NCBI GenBank assembly: GCA_902768605.1
Contig: CACXLY010000078.1
Location: 1 to 10,730, forward strand
Reading direction: 5' to 3'
Source: an uncultured Bacteroidales bacterium
GTDB lineage: Bacteria > Bacteroidota > Bacteroidia > Bacteroidales > Bacteroidaceae
DNA: 10,730 nucleotides
Shown here: piece by piece, positions 1-6,900 of the stretch
Layout of the letters: each line of letters starts with the position of its first letter
Position numbering within the stretch: position 1 is the stretch's first letter
Translations under genes and position numbers: made by a program
The notes under the pieces: model-generated
Told to the model about the DNA's origin: nothing
Databases searched by the model: none
Seen by the model: the letters and a program-made list of their open reading frames with translations, nothing else

Positions 1-806
1 ATCTTGCCGCCTTCCACCATCAGGAAGAAGCCGTCCTTCTCGCTCTGCTTCTTCATGAGGAAGTTGATGGCAGCGCGCGTGATGTCCTGCAGGGTGAGGT
101 CGTTCTTCGTGCGGTCGAGGGCGTAGGGGATGGAGCCCACCTCTATCTTGCTGGCCTCTTCGGGTTGGAAGAGGATCATCTTGTCGGCCTTCTTAGCCTT
201 CTTCACGTAGTCCTTGTAGCCGCGTGCGATGGTGTAGCCAGCAGCTTGAGCCTGCGCATAGAGGTCGGGGCCGCCATCGGGGTTCTGTGGCTTCACGAAG
301 TCACTGCCTCCGAAGAAGTCGAAGCCGGAGAGGGGCAGCTGAGCGCCAATCTCGTACGTCATGCCGCGCTTGGCCACGTGGGAGTAGAAGGCAGCTGGCG
401 TGGCGTGGTCGATGCTGACACTTGTGGTGACGCCGACTGCTGCGCCTGCATCCTTAGCCCAATGCGCGATGCAGGTGACGGGCGTCTCCAGGTCCTTCAG
501 TACGCCGAGCGCGCCGTTCTTAGTCTTGTTGCCGCTTGCCAGGGCTGTGCCGCCGGCTGCCGAGTCGGTCACACCGTTCGTGGCACTCTGCGTGTTGATG
601 AGGCCTACGTAGGGGAAACTGGGGAAGCAAAGCTCCTTGATGCCGATGCGGCCCTCAAGGGCGCCGAGATAGGTCTCGGCTGCATTGACTTGGTTAACGC
701 CCATGCCGTCGCCTATGAAATAGAACACATACTTGGCCTTGCCTTCTGCAAAGCATGCGAGAGCAATCAGCAGAATGCTCATTGTGGAAAAGAAACGTTT
801 CTTCAT
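1..806 (-). CDS. Alkaline phosphatase (PhoA family), N-terminal part
   Basis: This is a periplasmic or surface metallophosphatase that releases inorganic phosphate from phosphomonoesters. The reading frame stays open from the ATG at 806 to the window edge (268 residues), so the C-terminal ~40% is missing. A hydrophobic signal peptide covers residues ~5-20. The family's catalytic landmarks appear in order: IGDGMG with metal ligand D33; VTDSAAGGTALASG with nucleophile S82; HATPAAF with H134 and T136, at the Mg-site position that is Asp in the E. coli enzyme and His in many others; and FLMVEGGK with ligand E265 at the very edge. The last Zn-binding Asp/His motifs lie outside the window. It is divergent from the FISUMP gene, with a -7 element 44 bp upstream of the start. 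'LIALAC' near the signal peptide end resembles a weak lipobox, so a lipoprotein is possible but not favoured. The family assignment is very secure; its regulation by phosphate is not visible here. Confidence 0.94.
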   Translation of the reverse strand, partial: MKKRFFSTMSILLIALACFAEGKAKYVFYFIGDGMGVNQVNAAETYLGALEGRIGIKELCFPSFPYVGLINTQSATNGVTDSAAGGTALASGNKTKNGALGVLKDLETPVTCIAHWAKDAGAAVGVTTSVSIDHATPAAFYSHVAKRGMTYEIGAQLPLSGFDFFGGSDFVKPQNPDGGPDLYAQAQAAGYTIARGYKDYVKKAKKADKMILFQPEEASKIEVGSIPYALDRTKNDLTLQDITRAAINFLMKKQSEKDGFFLMVEGGK

Positions 807-849
807 GATTGTTGTTTATTTAAAGTTACGTAATTGCCCAATTTGCCTA

Positions 850-857
850 CAAAGGTA
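850..857 (-). promoter_or_regulatory. Probable -7 promoter element of the alkaline phosphatase gene
   Basis: Read on the minus strand this is TACCTTTG, a perfect match to the Bacteroidetes -7 consensus TAnnTTTG. It would start a transcript with a leader of about 40 nt before the ATG at 806. No clear TTG -33 element is seen 19-21 bp further upstream, where AT-rich heptamer repeats lie instead. This promoter may therefore be weak or activator-dependent (inference). Confidence 0.6.
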
Positions 858-865
858 CGACATTT

Positions 866-893
866 AATTCATAATTCATAATTCATAGTTCAT
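866..893. repeat. AT-rich heptamer tandem repeat in the divergent promoter region
   Basis: Three exact head-to-tail copies of AATTCAT (866-886) are followed by one variant, AGTTCAT (887-893). The repeat lies between the two divergent promoters, just upstream of the alkaline phosphatase -7 element. Simple AT-rich heptamers of this kind occur between genes in many Bacteroidales. Copy-number slippage here would change the distance between promoter elements, but that is inference. Confidence 0.7.
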
Positions 894-919
894 AATTGTT
901 GGAAAAAGCACGAGAAAGG

Positions 920-949
920 TTGCATGGAAGCGAAAAAAGCGTATCCTTG
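920..949 (+). promoter_or_regulatory. Probable promoter of the tandem FISUMP-domain gene
   Basis: A TTG at 920-922 and TATCCTTG at 942-949 are separated by 19 bp. This fits the Bacteroidetes sigma-ABfr pattern (TTG, 19-21 bp, TAnnTTTG), with one mismatch in the -7 box. It predicts a leader of roughly 40 nt before the ATG at 992. Confidence 0.55.
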
Positions 950-991
950 TAGCCAGAATATCAAAGATTAAATACATAAAGAACTTTCGAC

Positions 992-2338
992 ATGAAGAAG
1001 AATTACTTAATTGCTGGCCTGTTGCTGCTGATAGCAGGTGTTCAGGCAGCTTGGGCACAGCCCGGCATGGTGATCCGTAAGAACAATGGCCACGTGGCTA
1101 TCCCTATCAGTCAGGTGGTGAGTGTGGATTTCGTGAACAACATCAAGGACTACATCGAGTATGAGTATGTTGATCTTGGTCTGCCCAGCGGCACGCTTTG
1201 GGCAACGTGCAACATCGGTGCAGCCAGTCCCGAAGACTTTGGCGACTACTTTGCCTGGGGTGAGACAGAGACGAAGAGTGACTTCTCGTGGAGCACCTAC
1301 AAGTGGATGAAATGGGGCGGCTCAAGCTACGACAAAATCAACAAGTACACCTTCGAGGACAATCAACAAGCAGGCTGCTGGTACAGCGACGGTTCTTTCG
1401 TCGGCGACAACAAGCGAAGGCTCATTGAGGCAGACGATGCCGCAGCATGCGCTTGGGGCAGCGATTGGCAGATGCTGACCCTGAAGCAGTTCGAAGAACT
1501 CACGAACAACAGTTACACTACATCAGAATACACGACGCTGAATGGCGTGAAAGGCCAAAAGATTACGGGCAAGAACGGCAACAGCATCTTCCTGCCTGGC
1601 GCAGGCTTTTGTCAGGGGACAGCTTCCTCGGGTGTGGGCGAGATTGGCTATTATTGGTCGCGCTCGCTCAGCCAGAACTATTGCGACTTTGCCTCTTTCT
1701 TCTGGTTCTTCTCGGGCGCGTCTTCTGTGACCCATACAGACCGCTACTTGGGCCTCAGCATACGTCCTGTGCGCAAAAACTATGAGTTTGTTGACCTTGG
1801 CTTATCAAGCGGTACATTATGGGCAACGTGCAACGTCGGTGCAGACAGCCCAGAGGAGTCTGGTGACTACTTCGCTTGGGGCGAGACTGAGACAAAGGAA
1901 AACTATGAATGGAGCACTTATACTCTTTGCAGAGGTTCAGAGTATTCGATAAACAAATACGACGCTAGTTTAATGAATTTGCTGCCTGAGGACGATGTTG
2001 CCACAGTCAAATGGGGCGATTCCTGGCGCATGCCGACAGCAGATCAATTAAAAGAACTCAGAGATGATTGTTCGCGTGAGTGGACGACAAGATACGGCGC
2101 AGGTGGTTATCTGTTTACTGGTCCGAACGGGAATTCCGTCTTTTTCCCTGCACATGGTCGCCATATCGGATGGGATGTCAGAAGTCAAAGTGGCTTCTAT
2201 TGGGCGCGTACCATTTACGATGAAGATGGCATAGATAAACGATACAGCTACCTCATGCTCTTCGATTCGGAAGAACTCATCGTGCAAGGCTACCTGCGCT
2301 ATTGTGGTCTAAATGTTCGACCTGTGCGGGTGAAGTAA
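992..2338 (+). CDS. Secreted protein with two tandem FISUMP-like domains
   Basis: This is a 448-residue exported protein of unknown biochemical role. Residues 1-22 are a clear signal peptide (MKKN, hydrophobic core, then AWA before QPG). Residues 26-47 resemble the short 'K.nG....i..V.SVdF' leader that precedes many Bacteroidales surface modules. Two homologous domains follow, at ~58-261 and ~264-448. Each starts with YVDLGLxSGTLWATCN or its EF variant, continues through GDYFAWGETETK, a 'WG..W.M.T..Q..EL' stretch and 'NGNS.F.P', and ends in RPVR. This matches my memory of the Fibrobacter succinogenes major paralogous (FISUMP) family; that assignment is from pattern recognition only. Domain A has WQMLT where B has WRMPT, so A may have drifted. 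The gene is monocistronic, with its own promoter and a terminator 9 bp after the stop. The start is fixed by the signal peptide. Adhesion or glycan binding would be a guess. Confidence 0.85.
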   Translation: MKKNYLIAGLLLLIAGVQAAWAQPGMVIRKNNGHVAIPISQVVSVDFVNNIKDYIEYEYVDLGLPSGTLWATCNIGAASPEDFGDYFAWGETETKSDFSWSTYKWMKWGGSSYDKINKYTFEDNQQAGCWYSDGSFVGDNKRRLIEADDAAACAWGSDWQMLTLKQFEELTNNSYTTSEYTTLNGVKGQKITGKNGNSIFLPGAGFCQGTASSGVGEIGYYWSRSLSQNYCDFASFFWFFSGASSVTHTDRYLGLSIRPVRKNYEFVDLGLSSGTLWATCNVGADSPEESGDYFAWGETETKENYEWSTYTLCRGSEYSINKYDASLMNLLPEDDVATVKWGDSWRMPTADQLKELRDDCSREWTTRYGAGGYLFTGPNGNSVFFPAHGRHIGWDVRSQSGFYWARTIYDEDGIDKRYSYLMLFDSEELIVQGYLRYCGLNVRPVRVK

Positions 2339-2346
2339 GGTGACAG

Positions 2347-2382
2347 ATGGTACGCGGGTGTCTCGCCCGTGTACCATTTTTG
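2347..2382 (+). terminator. Strong intrinsic terminator after the FISUMP gene
   Basis: A 12-bp stem (2347-2358 with 2366-2377, including one G-U pair) closes a 7-nt loop and runs straight into TTTTT and a second T-run at 2384-2389. The stop codon ends at 2338, so termination would occur very close to the gene end. This is a textbook Rho-independent structure. Confidence 0.9.
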
Positions 2383-2460
2383 TGTTTTTCTGCTTCCTTT
2401 TTCGTTTCGTTTTTCTCGAAGCATTGTCTTGAGCGACGTGACGCGTGACGATTTCCTTTA

Positions 2461-2548
2461 CATCACGTTGCTAAAGTTCTCACATCACGTTGCTAAAGTT
2501 CTCACATCACGTTGCTAAGTATCTTGCGACGTGTTGCTAAGTTTTTCG
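2461..2548. repeat. 22-bp tandem repeat array upstream of padR
   Basis: There are four contiguous 22-bp units, starting at 2461, 2483, 2505 and 2527. Units 1 and 2 are identical. Unit 3 shares the first 14 bases (CATCACGTTGCTAA) and then diverges. Unit 4 keeps GTTGCTAAGT. A truncated CGACACGTTAAG follows from 2549. Conservation is strongest in the CACGTTGCTAA core. There are no spacers, so this is not a CRISPR array. It lies upstream of the predicted padR transcription start, so it would act as DNA rather than RNA if transcribed only from that promoter. Confidence 0.85.
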
Positions 2549-2567
2549 CGACACGTTAAGTTGCCTT

Positions 2568-2605
2568 TTTCCACGTTTCAGACGTTCTGACTCGTCACGT
2601 GGAAA
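2568..2605. repeat. Nested inverted repeat upstream of padR
   Basis: A perfect 9-bp outer stem (TTTCCACGT at 2568-2576 with ACGTGGAAA at 2597-2605) encloses a second small dyad (TCAGA at 2578-2582 with TCTGA at 2586-2590). Neither strand carries a T-run after the stem, so it is not a terminator. It sits ~24 bp before the PadR operator palindrome and could be a further protein-binding site (inference). Confidence 0.6.
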
Positions 2606-2628
2606 GATTAAATATTGTTAAATCTGAG

Positions 2629-2647
2629 TACCTTGCGATACAAGGTA
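2629..2647. promoter_or_regulatory. Candidate PadR operator (7-5-7 palindrome)
   Basis: TACCTTG and CAAGGTA form perfect 7-bp inverted half-sites around the 5-bp spacer CGATA. The site lies 13 bp upstream of the -7 box, so it covers the expected -33 region. A bound dimer there would block RNA polymerase. PadR regulators commonly autoregulate from such palindromes. That PadR is the ligand here is inference from position. Confidence 0.6.
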
Positions 2648-2660
2648 TTAATATTATGCC

Positions 2661-2668
2661 TACCTTTG
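2661..2668 (+). promoter_or_regulatory. Probable -7 element of the padR-pspC operon
   Basis: TACCTTTG is a perfect TAnnTTTG match, 28 bp upstream of the padR start. No TTG is found at the standard 19-21 bp spacing, where the palindrome at 2629-2647 lies. The predicted leader is short, about 25 nt. Confidence 0.65.
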
Positions 2669-2696
2669 CAATGTCAAACATGATATTTCGCAGAAA

Positions 2697-3020
2697 ATGA
2701 ACACAGACAATACGAAATCGCAGATGCGCAAAGGGATGCTCGAGTACTGCATCATGCTCCTGCTCCGCCATCAGTCGTGCTATGCCAACGATATCATTCA
2801 GAGGCTCCAGGAGGCTGAGATGATCGTGATGGAGGGCACGCTTTATCCGCTGCTCTCTCGCCTGAAGCGCGACGGGCTTCTCGGCTACGAATGGCGTGAA
2901 AGCACGCAGGGGCCGCCTCGCAAATATTATGTGCTGACCAAGGACGGACAGGAGGCGCTCGACCAGCTCGATGCAAGCTGGGAGGAAATCCTGCGCACGG
3001 TAAACATCTTGAAGAATTAA
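2697..3020 (+). CDS. PadR family transcriptional regulator (short form)
   Basis: This is a 107-residue cytoplasmic DNA-binding protein made almost entirely of the PadR winged helix-turn-helix. The family signature is clear: MRKGMLEYCIMLLL (residues ~10-23), then IIQRLQEAEMIVMEGTLYPLLSRLKRDGLL (~33-62) containing the recognition helix with the typical GTLYPLLSRL, then the wing ending in PPRKYYVLTKDG (~73-84). A final helix (DQLDASWEEILRTVNIL) would form the dimer interface. The length is that of the short PadR subfamily, with no large C-terminal effector domain, so any signal must reach it another way. It is the first gene of a two-gene unit with pspC, 50 nt downstream. A palindrome over its promoter suggests autorepression. 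The ATG at 2697 is preferred because it closely follows the promoter and gives the normal family length. Confidence 0.95.
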   Translation: MNTDNTKSQMRKGMLEYCIMLLLRHQSCYANDIIQRLQEAEMIVMEGTLYPLLSRLKRDGLLGYEWRESTQGPPRKYYVLTKDGQEALDQLDASWEEILRTVNILKN

Positions 3021-3046
3021 GAATTAAAAGAGAAGAATTAAGAATT
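3011..3046 (+). repeat. Direct repeat spanning the padR stop codon
   Basis: The 15-mer GAAGAATTAAGAATT occurs at 3011-3025 and again at 3032-3046. The first copy contains the last two padR codons and its TAA. Each copy is itself built from an AT-rich heptamer (AGAATTA). The repeat fills most of the 50-nt gap before pspC and probably arose by duplication of the padR 3' end. Confidence 0.7.
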
Positions 3047-3070
3047 GTATCACCATAAAACAATGCAGCG

Positions 3071-3898
3071 ATGAAAAAGAACATTAGCATCAACCTCTTT
3101 GGCACTTTATATAATATAGACGAAGATGCCTACAACCTCCTCGAGAACTATCTGCAGAGCATGCAACGCTACTTCGGCCGCCAGGAGGGAGGTGTCGAGA
3201 TAGCCGACGACATTGAGCACCGCGTGGCTGAACTCCTTTGGAAGAAGCACGAGGCAGGCATGACTGCCATCGACATCAGCGTGGTGAAGGAAATCATCGA
3301 CAAGATAGGCAACGCCGAGGATATTGCCGGCGACGGCGGAAACAAGTCGGAGAACGCCTTTGGCAACTACAACAGGCGGGAGAGCGAAGGCCGACATGAG
3401 AGCGGCATCAAAGAAGACTTCAAGCACTTCAGCGACGAGGCGGGAAGGTTCGCAAACGATGTCTATACCAAAAGCAAACATCACGTCCGCACCCATCGCT
3501 ACTATCGTTGTGCCGACGATAAGGTCCTGGGCGGCGTCTGCTCAGGTCTCGCCACTTATTTCGAGTCGGGAAGCCCGCTCATCTGGCGCCTTGGAGCCAT
3601 CGTACTCACCTTGTTGGGCGTGGGTCTGCCTCTACCTATCATATATATAGTGATGTGGCTCGTGACGCCTGCCGCCATCACGCCCGAGGACCGTCTGCGC
3701 CAGCAAGGCCGAGAGGTCACGCCCGATAACCTTGCACAGCAAGTCGTGTACGACTCCGAGCCAATCGTCGTCAAGGACGAGAACAAAGGTTGCCTGAAGG
3801 CCATCCTCATCACCATCGGCTTCATCATCCTGATTCCCATCCTGTTCGTCTTTATTGTATGGGGCAAGGTAATCATGACTATATTCAGTTCGTTTTAG
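3071..3898 (+). CDS. PspC-domain inner-membrane protein, partner of PadR
   Basis: This 275-residue protein probably senses or buffers envelope stress. Residues 1-~95 form a helical cytoplasmic domain: SINLFGTLYNIDEDAYNLL, then DDIEHRVAELLWKKH at ~44-60, then VVKEIIDKIGNAEDIAG. Its 'acidic helix...iG.aedIA' pattern recalls the HAAS-type domains paired with PadR in other phyla (tentative). A charged linker follows (~96-140). The PspC domain is at ~143-203, with the diagnostic 'R.DDKVLGGVCSGLA.YF' and a hydrophobic segment ending IIYIVMWLVTP. After a second linker, residues ~241-275 are a further membrane helix at the C-terminus. No Shine-Dalgarno is seen. It is co-transcribed with padR and followed by a terminator. 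PspC-type proteins in proteobacteria belong to the phage shock response; pspA and pspB are not present here, so a different output through PadR is likely (inference). Confidence 0.93.
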   Translation: MKKNISINLFGTLYNIDEDAYNLLENYLQSMQRYFGRQEGGVEIADDIEHRVAELLWKKHEAGMTAIDISVVKEIIDKIGNAEDIAGDGGNKSENAFGNYNRRESEGRHESGIKEDFKHFSDEAGRFANDVYTKSKHHVRTHRYYRCADDKVLGGVCSGLATYFESGSPLIWRLGAIVLTLLGVGLPLPIIYIVMWLVTPAAITPEDRLRQQGREVTPDNLAQQVVYDSEPIVVKDENKGCLKAILITIGFIILIPILFVFIVWGKVIMTIFSSF

Positions 3899-3910
3899 CT
3901 GAAACGAGAC

Positions 3911-3944
3911 AAAGAAGGCAGCTCTCTGAGGGGCTGCCTTCTTT
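3911..3944. terminator. Bidirectional terminator between pspC and the DUF3472 gene
   Basis: A perfect 12-bp stem (AAAGAAGGCAGC at 3911-3922 with its complement at 3933-3944) closes a 10-nt loop. The arm ends are A-rich and T-rich, so both strands give a hairpin followed by T-rich sequence. It sits 12 bp after the pspC stop and 17 bp from the end of the convergent gene, so it can serve both. Confidence 0.88.
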
Positions 3945-3961
3945 CGTTATGGATGAATGGT

Positions 3962-6900
3962 TCAGTGGAGAACCTTCTTGCCATTGATGATGTAGATGCC
4001 TTTCTGCATTCTGCTGACGCGCTGGCCGCTGAGGTTGTAGATAGCTCCATTGCCTTGAATGGCGGCAGGGTTGAGAACGATGCCGTTCGCACCCTCGAGG
4101 GCTCGCTCGGCCCGTTCAATCGCTTGGCTCAGCTGCTCGCGGTCGGCGGCAGTAGCTGTGCCGGCAGAGATGAGCGGGTGCATCGTCTGCATCTGTGTCA
4201 GCAAATCATCGAAGGGCGGTTGAATCTGCTCGGGAAGCAGGTAATAGGGCGATGCTTCCTCATCGATAATGACTTTGTGCACCTGAAATTCACTCATGGC
4301 GAAGATGTGGCTGTCGGCGCGCTGGCCGATGGTTCCCAACACCTGAAACCGCAGGTAACGTGTCGTGCCGTCGGTGAAGATGACGGGCGAGACGTAGCTT
4401 TCGCTGATGTCGGAGGGCAGCCCCTCAGTGAGCTCGGCCACCGGCACGAAGCTTCGCGTGTTGGGCGAGGCGGAAACGACGATGTTTGTGGGCGTGTCTG
4501 CCAGGCCGTACTCAGGGTTCTGCGATGGTGTAAAGCTGAAGGCGAAGGCGGTCAGGGCGGGGGTGAGGTGTGCCTGAATATAGGACATCTCTTCCGGCCA
4601 GTTGATGCCGCTGTACCACGTCTCGTAGTAGGTGTCGGTTTTCTTGTCGATGAGTTTTGCGAGATTGTGCACTGTCTGTTGCGTCGTGTTGGCATTCGAG
4701 GTAAGCGCTGTGGAGCTGCGAATGAGCAGAGAAGTTAGGTCGGGTTGGCAGACGAAGGCTTTTGCGTAGGTCTGCAAGGCTTGCTGATAGAGCAGCAGGG
4801 ACGTGTCGTCGTGGAGCGCGTGCTCGGCATCGGTGTTCAACTGGTTGAAGACGCTCTCGTCGGGACGCAGGTACTGGTTCGTACGCAGCTGGAAGATGCC
4901 ATTGATGCCGGGAGAAGCTGTGAGCACGACAGGCGTCTCGGATGAGGCATTGAGGCTGAGATACTTGCCATTTATGCCGATAGCGAAGCCTTCGCCGCTC
5001 TTCTTGACGGTGACGGGCATGGGTGTGTCGGAGAGTGTCACCGTGGTGCCCTCTACGCGCAGATACTTCTTCGCGCCGAGGTTGTAGAGATAGTACTCGT
5101 TGTACTTGTCGGAGCGCAATACCATCCAATTGCAGTACGGATTCGTGACGGGGCATGGCTGGCGGTACGGCTCGAGGGCCGTGTTGACGTTGGAGGCCAG
5201 GATGGAGGGCATGTCATCGGTGGTTGCGACGATGTCGCCGCGTCCGGAGTTGTTATGTATCTGATAGACAGCCATCGGCGTAAACGACTCAGCCTTGGCC
5301 ACGACGCCGTATCTGAGCGGATGTGCTGTCTGTCCAAGCGCCTCGATAGCCTCGCGCAGGGCATCGATGTCGGTACAGGTGCCGTCGGCATAGACAGCGA
5401 GCAGCCCTTCGAGGTCGGCCGGTGCGTATCCGCCCCATGTGTCTGCCTCGTTGATGATTTGGCGCGTGAGGTCAAGCAGGTCGGGAAGGCGGTATTCGTG
5501 CTTGAAATGGACTTCGTTGATGACAAGGTCTGAGCCGTAGCCCGAGAGGAAGCGCAGGCGGAAATATTTGCCGGAGACGGGCTCATCGAGTTGGATATGC
5601 GGGTTCTCGTCGTCGTCGAGGGTGAAGCGTGAGCCGGCGCTCGTGAAGTGTGTGCCATCGTTGGAGACGGCGAGCATCAAGGTCTTGGCGCGGTATTTGC
5701 TTTCGCGGCTTTGGTAAAGATCAAGCGAGCTGATGGTGACGGTGTCGGGTGCCTCGATGACGAAGTTGTGAGGATAGCCCACATTGCCATTCTTCCATTT
5801 GTTGTGGTAATAGGTGAAGTTTTCGCCGTCGAGTATCATGGTGGCGCGTCCGTTATCTCCTTCGCCCACAGTCTCTTCGTCGCTCCAGCTGATGACCTTC
5901 CATGTGGCGGGGTCAGAGACGGTGCGTGCCTTCTCGACACGTGAGTGGGTGACTTTCGTCTGGTAGTGCAGTACGCCCTCATCTACGCGACGCTCCAGGC
6001 GTGCCACATCGATGGTGTCCACCCAAGGCATGTCGCCCATGGCCGGTGCTTCGTAGGAGTCGAGGCTGTCGCGAGTGCCCATGTAGCCGCCCGTCTCGAG
6101 GTAGAAGGTCTTGTCAAAGAAGTCGGTGACGCCATGACCGTAGTCGTAGCGCGAATTGCGCTGGTTCTTGCCTTGCGTATGTCCGTAGCCGGCATGGTTC
6201 AGGGCATACCACTTGCCGTTTGCCGCCGAGCGCATGGCTCCGTTGCGGAAGTAGCAACGGCGCATGAGGTTGCCGCCCTTATCGCCGAAGTTCTCGAGGA
6301 AGCTGTAGATACCGCTCGTCAGGCGGTTTGCACCTGCCATGCGGAGCGTGCCCATGTAGTGCCAGTCGGGCTCTTCTGCCTGCTTGAACCATACGGTTTG
6401 AAGTGTGCTCTCGAACTCCGAGACGGTACCGTCGTCGTTGGTGACACTGACGATGTCGGGCCGCACGTTGTAGAGGAACTGTACCCAATGGTCGAACTCC
6501 CAGAAGTCGTCGCGATTGTAGCGTATGCTGGAGCCGGTGCCCTCGCCTCCGAAGCGTGTGGCATAGGCTTCGGGGCCCAAATCGACGGCTCCGGCGCGCA
6601 TGATGTCGGGCAGGTTCTTGTCCTTGTCCACGTCGCCGTTGTCCCATACGGAGAAGAGTACGGTATGTCCGTAGCTGCCGTCGGCGCGGTTAGGCATCTG
6701 TATGCCAGAGTACATGCCGTCGGTGCCGATAGCCATCTGATAGGTGGCCGGCTGCTTGTATTCGCTGGGATACATCACCTCGAGGTACGTCCAATTGTAG
6801 CTTTGGCCCGAAGGTGCACCTGGAACCTGCGTGCTCCACCAGAGGTGAACGCTGGGAGCCATGAATATCTCGGAGTCGGTGATGTTGAGAGCCGATGTGC

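Larger units (their letters stand above)
2339..2696. other. 358-bp non-coding region between the FISUMP gene and padR
   Basis: No credible gene is seen on either strand. In order the region holds the FISUMP terminator, a T-rich stretch (~2378-2418), a CGTGACG tandem duplication (2437-2450), the 22-bp repeat array (2461-2548), a hairpin (2529-2556), a nested inverted repeat (2568-2605), and the PadR operator and promoter (2629-2668). It is far denser in repeats than the other intergenic regions here. Confidence 0.8.

Noticed and set aside
746..770. Lipobox in the alkaline phosphatase signal peptide
   Set aside because: The sequence before Cys18 is I-A-L-A, which lacks the usual Leu at -3 and has a bulky Leu at -2, so ordinary signal peptidase cleavage is more likely.
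165..833. 222-codon plus-strand open frame over the alkaline phosphatase
   Set aside because: It is antisense to the clear phosphatase frame, has no recognisable motif and owes its openness to the GC-biased codons of the real gene.
2461..2548. Possible CRISPR array
   Set aside because: Units are contiguous 22-mers with no unique spacers, and no cas genes are nearby.
3953..4738. 261-codon plus-strand open frame after the bidirectional terminator
   Set aside because: It is fully antisense to the end of the DUF3472 protein, whose sorting tail and discoidin domain clearly mark the coding strand.
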